A stretch of 12,849 bases of DNA from an uncultured Prevotella sp. (GTDB taxonomy: Bacteria; Bacteroidota; Bacteroidia; Bacteroidales; Bacteroidaceae). The position numbers and the translations under genes are program-made. The stretch lies in the NCBI RefSeq assembly GCF_900549175.1, contig NZ_URNN01000100.1:1-12849 (forward strand), written 5' to 3'. The stretch's first letter is position 1. Every line of letters starts with the position of its first letter. Below are positions 7,505 through 12,849 of this stretch, in pieces. The notes below the pieces were generated by a model. It was not told the DNA's origin, did not search any database, and worked only from the letters and a program-made list of their open reading frames with translations.

Positions 7505-7566
7505 TGCTATGTGGGTTGTTTATTTAATTATTAATAATGATAGTTATCACAAATGTCATCCAACCT

Positions 7567-7686
7567 GTAGGGACATATTCTTGTATTTATCCGCAAACAA
7601 GCATTGGATAATCTGCACATTACTTGAGGACAAATACAAGAATATGTCCCTACAAATGGCGGACAAATACAAGAATGTGTCCCTAC
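7567..7686. repeat. REP-like cluster of three units, copy 2 of the family
   Basis: One unit in forward orientation (7567-7592, starting GTAGGGACATATTCTTG) and two in reverse (7628-7653 and 7661-7686, each ending GTCCCTAC). Forward and first reverse arm differ at one position; the third differs from the second at one position (GTGTCC for ATGTCC). The arms differ from those at 4182-4265 mainly by T instead of C in TTCTYGTA. The units fill about half of the 249-bp gap between the two transporter genes; I see nothing else definite in that gap. A small open frame across it only translates the repeats. Confidence 0.88.
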
Positions 7687-7753
7687 AAGTGCATGTTCCT
7701 ATCTTGATGCAGCCGCATACGGCAAACAAACGAACCTTTGTCATTGCCCTGCC

Positions 7754-8302
7754 TTATTGTTCCGTGGGCTTTATGAACCGGCCATACAGCCAGCCGAACA
7801 CCCCGGCAATGATGATTATCGCTATCGGTGATACGCCGAAGGCCCATATCGCCAGCGCCCCGAGCACGGGAATCCAGCAGTTGGCCAAACCTATGCCGGC
7901 CTTGCGCGCCATGTTGAACGTGGGCACGGCTATCAGCGCCACCACCGCCGGACGTATGCCGCGGAAGATGGCGGCCACAACCGGGTTGTCCTGAAACTGC
8001 CGGAAGAACATGGCTATGAGCAGGATGATGATGAACGAGGGCAGCGCCGTGCCGAGCGAGGTACAGATGGCACCGCGCGTCTTGCGCAGCTTGTAGCCCA
8101 CAAACGTGCTCACGTTGATGGCGAACACGCCCGGACAGCTCTGCGCAATGGCTATCACGTCGAGCAGTTCCTCGCGCGTCATCCACTTGTGGTTATCAAC
8201 CACCTCCTTCTCTATAAGCGGTATCATGGCATATCCGCCGCCGAGGGTGAACAGCCCTATCCTAAAGAAGGTCTTGAAGGATGTAAGATAAATATTGGTC
8301 AT
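7754..8302 (-). CDS. Chromate transporter (CHR) family protein, short-chain partner 1
   Basis: The product has 182 residues from the ATG at 8302 (MTNIYLTSFKTFFRIG). A GTG at 8326 would add eight residues (MITPKIKE) encoded by DNA next to the GGAGTTA repeats and looks less natural. Hallmarks are LGGGYAMIPLIEKEVV (20-35) and AIAQSCPGVFAINVSTFVGY (51-70), with several hydrophobic spans after residue 75. It is transcribed before its partner and both are probably needed for transport. No consensus promoter stands out upstream; a one-mismatch box, TACTTTAG, is on the minus strand at 8374-8381, inside the inverted-repeat element. Confidence 0.85.
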   Translation of the reverse strand: MTNIYLTSFKTFFRIGLFTLGGGYAMIPLIEKEVVDNHKWMTREELLDVIAIAQSCPGVFAINVSTFVGYKLRKTRGAICTSLGTALPSFIIILLIAMFFRQFQDNPVVAAIFRGIRPAVVALIAVPTFNMARKAGIGLANCWIPVLGALAIWAFGVSPIAIIIIAGVFGWLYGRFIKPTEQ

Positions 8303-8334
8303 TTCTTTTATTTTAGGAGTTATCACTACGTTAA

Positions 8335-8470
8335 GGAGTTAAAGGAGTTAAAGGAGTTAAAGACAATACCAACCTAAAGTATGATATTATATTCCATAAG
8401 TTCATATCTTTATGCCGGTATTGTCTTTAACTCCTAAGCGACCGCAGGGAGCGATAACTCCTTTAACTCC
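8335..8470. repeat. Composite repeat: GGAGTTAAA units plus a perfect 19-bp inverted repeat
   Basis: Three exact tandem copies of GGAGTTAAA lie at 8335-8361, with a further GGAGTTA at 8316. AGGAGTTAAAGACAATACC (8352-8370) is repeated in exact inverted form at 8417-8435 around a 46-nt A+T-rich centre. After a GCGACCGCAGGGAGCG stretch (8438-8453), inverted units AACTCC (8456) and TTTAACTCC (8462-8470) follow. The last unit includes the uvrB stop codon (TTA at 8463-8465 on this strand), so the final uvrB codons Arg-Ser-stop are part of the repeat. The symmetric ends suggest a small non-coding mobile or interspersed element (inference). Confidence 0.8.
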
Positions 8471-10508
8471 TCTTTAATTCAAGCTCCTTCTGCAGTCTCA
8501 CTATCTCGTCACGATACTGTGCGGCCTGAATGAAGTCGAGGCGCTTGGCGGCCTCCTTCATCAGTTTGGTGGTGTCGGCGATGCTCTTTTCAAGCTGCGG
8601 CCTCGTCATGCGCTCCACTATCGGGTCGGCGGCGAAGGCACCCTCCTCGGGTCCGGTGTATGCCGTCTGCAGTCCGGGGGTGGGAGCGGCGGTGTCGGCG
8701 GTGCCGGCCTCGGTGCGCAGCACGCTCTGTTGCAGCGACTTGCGTATCTGCGTTGGAGTGATGCCGTGCTCCTCGTTGTAGTGCATCTGCTTCATCCTGC
8801 GCCGCAGGGTCTCGTCGATGGTGAGCTGCATGCTCGCCGTGATGTTGTCGGCGTACATTATCACCTTGCCGTTGACGTTGCGCGCCGCGCGTCCGGCCGT
8901 CTGCGTAAGACTGCGGTGGCTCCGCAGGAACCCCTCCTTGTCGGCATCGAGTATGGCCACGAGCGACACCTCCGGCAGGTCGAGGCCCTCGCGCAGCAGG
9001 TTGACACCCACGAGCACGTCGTAGACACCGTGCCGCAGGTCGTCGAGAATCTTGATGCGGTCGAGCGTGGCCACGTCGCTGTGGATGTAGGCCGTGCGTA
9101 TGTCGTGGTTGAGCAGGTATTCCGTCAGCTCCTCGGCCATGCGTTTGGTGAGCGTCGTTATGAGCACCCGCTCTTCGTGCTCTATGCGCTTGTGTATCTC
9201 TTCGGTGAGGTCGTCAATCTGGTTCTCGCTCGGCCGCACCTCTATCTCGGGGTCGAGCAGTCCGGTGGGGCGTATTATCTGTTCCACCACCACGCCTTCC
9301 GCCTCGCGCAGCTCGTAGTCGGCTGGCGTTGCCGACACATATATTATCTGATTGATCATGCCGTAGAACTCATCGAACGTGAGGGGGCGGTTGTCGAAAG
9401 CCGCCGGCAGCCGGAAGCCGTACTCGACAAGATTGGTCTTGCGTGCGCGGTCGCCGCCGTACATGGCGTTGATCTGCGGCACGCTCACGTGGCTCTCGTC
9501 GATGACCATCAGGTAGTCGTCGGGGAAGAAGTCGAGCAGGCAGTAGGGGCGTTCGCCCGCCTTGCGTCCGTCGAAATAGCGCGAGTAGTTTTCTATGCCG
9601 GAACAATGGCCGAGCTCCTTTATCATCTCCATGTCGTACTCCACGCGCTCCTTTATCCTCTGGGCCTTTATGCCGTCGCCGATGCCGGTGAAGAAGTCGA
9701 CCTGCTTCACAAGGTCGTCCTGTATCTGGCGTATGGCGGTGTTGGTCTGTTCCTGTGTGGTCATGAACAGGTTGGCGGGGTAGAGCTTGTATTCGTCGAA
9801 TGATGCCATGCGGTCCATCGTGACGGAGTCGAGCTCTTCTATGCCGTCAATCTCGTCATCCCAGAATGTCACGCGGAGTATCACCTCGCTGTAAGCCATG
9901 GCTATGTCTATGGTGTCGCCCTTCACGCGGAAGTTGCCGCGCTGCAGCTCTATGTCGTTGCGGGTGTAGAGTGCCTGCACCAATTTCCTTAACAGTGCGT
10001 TCCTGTCCATTGTCTGTCCGCGATGCAGCTCTATAACGTTTTCCGACAGCGCCACGGGACTTCCCATACCGTAGATGCAGCTTACCGATGACACCACAAT
10101 AACGTCCTTCCGGCCTGACAGCAAGGACGATACGGCACGCAGGCGCAGCCGGTCTATCTCCTCGTTTATGGCAAGGTCTTTCTCTATGTAGGTGTCGGTG
10201 GTGGGCAGGTAGGCTTCCGGCTGATAGTAGTCGTAATAACTTACATAATATTCCACGGCGTTGTCGGGGAAAAAGCCGCGCATCTCTTCATACAACTGTG
10301 CCGCCAGTGTCTTGTTGTGGCTGAGTATGAGGGTGGGGCGTCCGGCGTTGGCGATGACGTTGGCCACGGTGAATGTCTTTCCGGAGCCGGTCACTCCAAG
10401 CAGCACCTGCGACCGGTCGCCCCTCTCCAGTCCTTCGGTAAGGGCCTCGATGGCCTCGGGCTGATCTCCGGTAGGTTTGTATTTGGAAGTAAGTTTAAAG
10501 TCGCTCAT
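8463..10508 (-). CDS. uvrB: Excinuclease ABC subunit B
   Basis: The product has 681 residues, normal for UvrB. It is the damage-verifying helicase-like subunit of nucleotide excision repair, loaded by UvrA and then bound by UvrC. Seen in order: Walker A GVTGSGKT (38-45); the beta-hairpin YYDYYQPEAYLP (91-102) that inserts between DNA strands; the UvrA-interacting region; the DESH box (MVIDESH); the C-terminal helicase half (LREGLDLPEVSLVAILDADKEG, then QTAGRAARN); and a C-terminal UVR motif (about 639-676) that binds UvrC. A variable linker (TAAPTPGLQTAYTGPEEGAF) precedes the UVR motif. The ATG at 10508 gives the usual MSDFKLTSKY start; a TTG at 10517 lies over the promoter box. The gene is divergent from bamD. 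Confidence 0.98.
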   Translation of the reverse strand: MSDFKLTSKYKPTGDQPEAIEALTEGLERGDRSQVLLGVTGSGKTFTVANVIANAGRPTLILSHNKTLAAQLYEEMRGFFPDNAVEYYVSYYDYYQPEAYLPTTDTYIEKDLAINEEIDRLRLRAVSSLLSGRKDVIVVSSVSCIYGMGSPVALSENVIELHRGQTMDRNALLRKLVQALYTRNDIELQRGNFRVKGDTIDIAMAYSEVILRVTFWDDEIDGIEELDSVTMDRMASFDEYKLYPANLFMTTQEQTNTAIRQIQDDLVKQVDFFTGIGDGIKAQRIKERVEYDMEMIKELGHCSGIENYSRYFDGRKAGERPYCLLDFFPDDYLMVIDESHVSVPQINAMYGGDRARKTNLVEYGFRLPAAFDNRPLTFDEFYGMINQIIYVSATPADYELREAEGVVVEQIIRPTGLLDPEIEVRPSENQIDDLTEEIHKRIEHEERVLITTLTKRMAEELTEYLLNHDIRTAYIHSDVATLDRIKILDDLRHGVYDVLVGVNLLREGLDLPEVSLVAILDADKEGFLRSHRSLTQTAGRAARNVNGKVIMYADNITASMQLTIDETLRRRMKQMHYNEEHGITPTQIRKSLQQSVLRTEAGTADTAAPTPGLQTAYTGPEEGAFAADPIVERMTRPQLEKSIADTTKLMKEAAKRLDFIQAAQYRDEIVRLQKELELKRS

Positions 10509-10514
10509 ATTGTG

Positions 10515-10522
10515 CAAAATTA
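10515..10522 (-). promoter_or_regulatory. Probable -7 box of uvrB, very close to the start codon
   Basis: On the minus strand this reads TAATTTTG, matching TAnnTTTG. It ends only 6 nt before the uvrB ATG at 10508, so transcription from it would begin at or within a few bases of the start codon. No convincing TTTG lies at -33. If used, the uvrB mRNA would be nearly leaderless. Confidence 0.45.
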
Positions 10523-10584
10523 GTTATTTTCGTTGTAATAAACGTTATAATAGGACTTATTTTCCTAAAATTAGCCTTAAATGC

Positions 10585-10615
10585 TTTGTAATTAGGGGAA
10601 AAATAGCTATTTTTG
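10585..10615 (+). promoter_or_regulatory. Consensus Bacteroidetes promoter of the bamD operon
   Basis: TTTG (10585-10588), 19-bp spacer, TATTTTTG (10608-10615) followed by CA. This fits the TTTG / TAnnTTTG consensus exactly. The expected start near 10620 leaves a leader of about 15 nt before the ATG at 10635. Confidence 0.85.
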
Positions 10616-10634
10616 CATCCTCAAAAATCGACAG

Positions 10635-11459
10635 ATGAAGAAGAACTTATTCATATTGGTGTGCGCATTGGCCATGATGAGCGGTTGTGCCACCGAGTTT
10701 AACCGTGTTTACAAGACGAACGATTACGACTACAAATATGAATTTGCCAAGCAGTGTTTCGCCGAAGGCAAATTTACACAGGCCATCTCGTTGCTGCAGG
10801 AACTCGTGACCATACAGAAGGGAACCGACAACGCCCAGGAGTGTCTCTACATGCTGGCCATGGCCGAATATTGCGACGGTGACTACGAGAGCGCGTCGGC
10901 CACATTCAAGAAGTATCATTCGTCATACCCCAAAGGTATCTATGCGGAGCAGGCTTCGTTCTATATCGGACAGTCGCTCTACGAGAGCACGCCGGAGCCG
11001 CGGCTTGACCAGACGCCAACCGTTGGGGCCATCAACGCCTACCAGCAGTTTCTCGATTTCTATCCTGACTCGAAGATGCGTCCGGCCGCACAGCAGCGCC
11101 TGTTCGAGTTGCAGGACAAACTCGTGATGAAAGAATATCTTTCGGCCAAGCTCTATTATAATCTCGGCGGATATTTCCTCAACTGTCTCGGCGGGGGCTC
11201 GAACTATGAGGCTTGTATCGTAACGGCGCAAAACGCCCTCAACGCCTATCCTTACAGCAGTATGCGCGAGAGTTTTGCCGTGCTCATAATGAAGAGCAAG
11301 TTCAAATTGGCCGAGCAGAGCGTGGAGGAGAAGCGCCTTGAGCGTTACCGCGATGCCGAGGACGAGTGCTACGGATTCATAAACGAATATCCGGAAAGCA
11401 AGGAGAAGGAGACGGCTGAGAGATATATAGCCAAGTGCAAGGCTTTCACCAAAAGCTGA
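10635..11459 (+). CDS. bamD: Outer-membrane assembly lipoprotein BamD
   Basis: The product has 274 residues. MKKNLFILVCALAMMSGC is a lipoprotein signal with Cys18 as the lipidated residue. The mature protein is all-helical with TPR-like repeats: YEFAKQCFAEGKFTQAISLLQELV, YMLAMAEYCDGDYESASATFKKYHSSYP, and later AINAYQQFLDFYPDSKMRPAAQQRL and YRDAEDECYGFINEYPESKE. The recurring YP at helix ends and the F/Y-A-K/Q-C-F opening are typical of BamD (YfiO). It sits on the inner face of the outer membrane and, with BamA, inserts beta-barrel proteins such as the one at the left end of this window. It is first in an operon with the omega subunit and a DUF4293 gene, read from a consensus promoter. Confidence 0.93.
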   Translation: MKKNLFILVCALAMMSGCATEFNRVYKTNDYDYKYEFAKQCFAEGKFTQAISLLQELVTIQKGTDNAQECLYMLAMAEYCDGDYESASATFKKYHSSYPKGIYAEQASFYIGQSLYESTPEPRLDQTPTVGAINAYQQFLDFYPDSKMRPAAQQRLFELQDKLVMKEYLSAKLYYNLGGYFLNCLGGGSNYEACIVTAQNALNAYPYSSMRESFAVLIMKSKFKLAEQSVEEKRLERYRDAEDECYGFINEYPESKEKETAERYIAKCKAFTKS

Positions 11460-11519
11460 AAAAGTATAAACAGTAGTAACATCGGTATTAAAACGAAATA
11501 TTAAACTTTATAAAATAGT

Positions 11520-11867
11520 ATGGATTACAAGAAATCAAAGGCACCGGTCAACACCGTGACACGTAACATCATGGATCTTTGCAAAGACACAAATTCACTG
11601 TATGAAAGCGTGGTTATCATTGCAAAGCGTTCAAACCAGATTTCAGTTCAGATTAAGGAAGACCTCAGCAAGAAGCTGGCGGAGTTCGCTTCCTACAACG
11701 ACAGTCTTGAGGAGGTTTTCGAGAACCGCGAGCAGATAGAGATTTCACGCTATTATGAGAAGTTGCCGAAACCGACACTGTTGGCTACACAGGAGTTTGT
11801 CGAAGATAAGATTTACTGGCGTGACCCGGTGCGTGACAACATGCAGAACGAGGAGAAACTCGCTTGA
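11520..11867 (+). CDS. rpoZ: RNA polymerase omega-type (Rpb6-like) subunit
   Basis: The product has 115 residues, mostly helical. MDYKKSKAPVNTVTRNIMDLCKDTNSLYESVVIIAKRSNQISVQIKEDL has the pattern of the Bacteroidetes omega/Rpb6 fold: an N-terminal segment, then a helix carrying the AKRSNQI motif, the counterpart of the A-x-R-A-x-Q-L element of omega. The C-terminal part ends in an acidic tail. Omega helps fold and hold the beta-prime subunit. Sequence similarity to E. coli RpoZ is weak, and assignment rests on this motif and on its place between bamD and a DUF4293 gene, an arrangement I recall in Bacteroidales. It begins 60 bp after bamD and ends 22 bp before the next gene. Confidence 0.8.
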   Translation: MDYKKSKAPVNTVTRNIMDLCKDTNSLYESVVIIAKRSNQISVQIKEDLSKKLAEFASYNDSLEEVFENREQIEISRYYEKLPKPTLLATQEFVEDKIYWRDPVRDNMQNEEKLA

Positions 11868-11889
11868 AAACTGTCTGTAAGCTTATATT

Positions 11890-12360
11890 ATGATACAGCG
11901 TATTCAGACTGTCTATATGGCTTTGGCCGTGGTGCTCACTGTGGTGTGCCTGTGCCTGCCGGTAGGTGTGTTCACTTATGACGGACTCTCCCCCGTAGGA
12001 ATCATCTCCATCAATGAGTACAACTTGTGTCTTGTGACCGATGACATCGTCGAGTACACCACATGGCCTATGTTTGCCGTTCTTGTTCCGTCGGCAGCAC
12101 TTGGAGTATATTCCATCTTTGCATACGGCAACCGTAAGGTGCAGGCGCGTTTTTGCATGTTCAATGCCCTGCTGCTTGTAGGATGGTATGTGTTGTATGC
12201 CGTCTGCAGCCGCGTGTACAGTACAGGTAATGGCATTTTCGAATTCAGACCCACCGTATTTGCCGCTTTCCCCTGCGTGGCACTGATTCTCTACATGATG
12301 GCGCGTCGTGCCATTTTGGCTGACGAGGCTCTTGTGCGTGCCGCCGACAGGATACGCTGA
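11890..12360 (+). CDS. DUF4293 family inner-membrane protein
   Basis: The product has 156 residues with four predicted membrane helices at about 8-28, 58-79, 88-109 and 121-138. It opens with MIQRIQTVYM and closes with MARRAILADEALVRAADRIR, both typical of DUF4293. The conserved RFCMFNALLL lies at the start of helix 3. Its function is unknown; the terminal charged segments lie on the cytoplasmic side by the positive-inside rule. It is the last gene of the bamD operon, 22 bp after the omega gene and 24 bp before the terminator. Confidence 0.85.
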   Translation: MIQRIQTVYMALAVVLTVVCLCLPVGVFTYDGLSPVGIISINEYNLCLVTDDIVEYTTWPMFAVLVPSAALGVYSIFAYGNRKVQARFCMFNALLLVGWYVLYAVCSRVYSTGNGIFEFRPTVFAAFPCVALILYMMARRAILADEALVRAADRIR

Positions 12361-12384
12361 TACAGTGTCGGGTAGGGTGGAACG

Positions 12385-12438
12385 AAAGGTTTCGGGGTGT
12401 GTTGTCAGATGGTTGGCAGCACACCCCGAAACCTTTTT
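12385..12438 (+). terminator. Long-stem intrinsic terminator of the bamD operon
   Basis: AAAGGTTTCGGGGTGTG (12385-12401) pairs perfectly with 12420-12436. The stem extends inward by about five more pairs with two G-T wobbles to an eight-base loop. T residues at 12434-12438 follow. It lies 24 nt after the stop codon of the DUF4293 gene. Confidence 0.9.
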
Positions 12439-12526
12439 CATTGTGTCGTACTGTTGTTCTGTTTTACCATGCTGTTGTTCGGAAATGCAGTTTTATTGGT
12501 CAATATAAGAGTATGGTTGTTTAAAT

Positions 12527-12540
12527 ATGTTATATAACAT
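12527..12540. promoter_or_regulatory. 14-bp perfect palindrome upstream of the right-end promoter
   Basis: ATGTTATATAACAT is a perfect dyad centred about 16 bp before the -33 box at 12550. Its position fits an activator or repressor site, but A+T-rich palindromes also arise by chance. The stretch 12439-12526 before it holds nothing I can identify. Confidence 0.4.
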
Positions 12541-12549
12541 GTAAATGGA

Positions 12550-12581
12550 TTTGTGAATAAATAAAAAAAACGATAACTTTG
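12550..12581 (+). promoter_or_regulatory. Consensus Bacteroidetes promoter without a downstream protein gene
   Basis: TTTG (12550-12553), 20-bp A-rich spacer, TAACTTTG (12574-12581) followed by CGG. Both boxes and the spacing match the Bacteroidetes housekeeping consensus. Transcription should start near 12586. Confidence 0.85.
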
Positions 12582-12585
12582 CGGT

Positions 12586-12672
12586 GTTATCCTGAATACA
12601 ATCTTTTTACCTTAGAGAGGCTAATACCTATTGATGAAAGAAACCGTTCACTGAGAAGTGAGCGGTTTTTTA
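12586..12672 (+). ncRNA. Candidate small RNA or terminated leader of about 87 nt
   Basis: The stretch runs from the expected start of the consensus promoter to the end of an intrinsic terminator. It has no substantial open frame; only ATGAAAGAAACCGTTCACTGA (12635-12655, six codons, MKETVH) is present, and its stop codon falls at the terminator stem and loop. An internal element, TTAG-AGAGG-CTAA (12613-12625), could form a small hairpin. I do not recognise a known RNA family. An independent sRNA is favoured because no gene begins within the remaining 177 bases, but a leader of a gene beyond the window is possible. Both ends are inferred. Confidence 0.55.
12642..12672 (+). terminator. Intrinsic terminator of the right-end transcript
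   Basis: AAACCGTTCACT (12642-12653) pairs with AGTGAGCGGTTT (12658-12669) as a 12-bp stem with one T-G wobble and a GAGA loop. Six T residues follow (12667-12672). This is a strong rho-independent terminator. Confidence 0.85.
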
Positions 12673-12706
12673 GGTTTTAAGGGAGGGCTGGCCGATTATC
12701 CACATA

Positions 12707-12742
12707 CAGTAAGGGCAGACCTGCGTGTCCGCCCTTTCTGTA
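12707..12742. repeat. REP-like imperfect palindrome
   Basis: ACAG-T-AAGGGC-A-GAC, loop CTGCGT, GTC-C-GCCCTT-T-CTGT: 13 paired positions with three single mismatches. GTAAGGGCAGAC and GTGTCCGCCC look like another family of interspersed palindromes. A T-rich tail is weak, so a terminator role is less likely. Confidence 0.6.
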
Positions 12743-12799
12743 ATAAAGACATGATGTTTTTATGAAAAGTACGTGAAGTCCACCTTAATGCACAGGTAC

Positions 12800-12849
12800 G
12801 CCCCGCAGGGGCAGCGAGCACATAGCCCGGGGCAGAGCGAAGCGGCACC
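12800..12849. repeat. G+C-rich repeat-like element running off the window
   Basis: GCCCC-GCA-GGGGC (12800-12812) is a perfect short hairpin; it is followed by GCGAGCACATAGCCCGGGGC and GAGCGAAGCGGCACC. The base composition differs sharply from the A+T-rich DNA around it. The style (short G+C-rich palindromes with AGCGAAGCGGCACC) resembles interspersed repeats I recall from Bacteroidetes intergenic regions, but the element is cut by the window edge and no gene is visible in it. Confidence 0.45.

Noticed and set aside
7556..7744. 62-residue minus-strand open frame with repeated FLYLS and KNMSLQV segments
   Set aside because: The repeats in the peptide come only from reading the three REP-like units; no other support for a gene.
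8730..9803. 357-residue plus-strand open frame opposite uvrB
   Set aside because: It is fully antisense to uvrB, which is certain; the product has shadow-like composition and no promoter or motif.
10509..10517. TTG start for uvrB adding three residues
   Set aside because: The extension covers the likely -7 box, and MSDFKL from the ATG at 10508 is the usual UvrB beginning.
12676..12849. rRNA or tRNA gene at the right end
   Set aside because: No T-loop, anticodon stem or conserved rRNA sequence can be seen; the structure there is short palindromes.

Overview
The window looks like chromosomal DNA of a Bacteroidales bacterium, most likely Prevotella-like. Evidence is the Bacteroidetes-type promoters (TTTG, 19-20 bp, TAnnTTTG), a type IX secretion (T9SS) sorting tail, an OMP_b-brl_3-like barrel, a BamD lipoprotein followed by a Bacteroidetes-type omega subunit and a DUF4293 protein, and a paired short-chain chromate transporter. 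There are no rRNA or tRNA genes.

Layout. Positions 1-507 hold the C-terminal end of an outer-membrane beta-barrel protein, closed by a strong intrinsic terminator. A plus-strand group follows: an SprT-like zinc metalloprotein (665-1306), a small T9SS-type secreted protein (1377-1850) and a large secreted GH43 arabinanase-type enzyme with two extra C-terminal modules (1869-4115). A second, single-domain GH43 gene lies convergently on the minus strand (5840-6820), so the two enzymes probably serve arabinan breakdown. Between them sits an A+T-richer insert: a REP-like double hairpin (4182-4265), five copies of an exact 23-bp-period repeat (4358-4472), a TAnnTTTG box, and an AAA ATPase with a nuclease-like C-terminal (DUF4143-type) domain (4511-5794).

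The minus strand then carries a two-gene chromate-type transporter (8302 to 6929), whose halves are separated by a second cluster of the same REP-like sequence (7567-7686), and uvrB (10508 to 8463). The uvrB stop codon lies inside a repeat element made of GGAGTTAAA units and a perfect 19-bp inverted repeat. uvrB diverges from a plus-strand housekeeping operon bamD - omega - DUF4293 (10635-12360), which has a near-perfect Bacteroidetes promoter and ends in a long-stem terminator.

The right end (12439-12849) has no convincing protein gene. It holds a 14-bp palindrome, a consensus promoter (12550-12581), and about 87 nt downstream an intrinsic terminator: a compact candidate small RNA or leader. 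Two further dispersed-repeat-like sequences follow, the last running off the window.

The most notable points are the 23-bp tandem array directly upstream of the nuclease-like ATPase gene, the REP/BIME-like family with GTAG-headed hairpins at two loci, and the promoter-terminator unit at 12550-12672.
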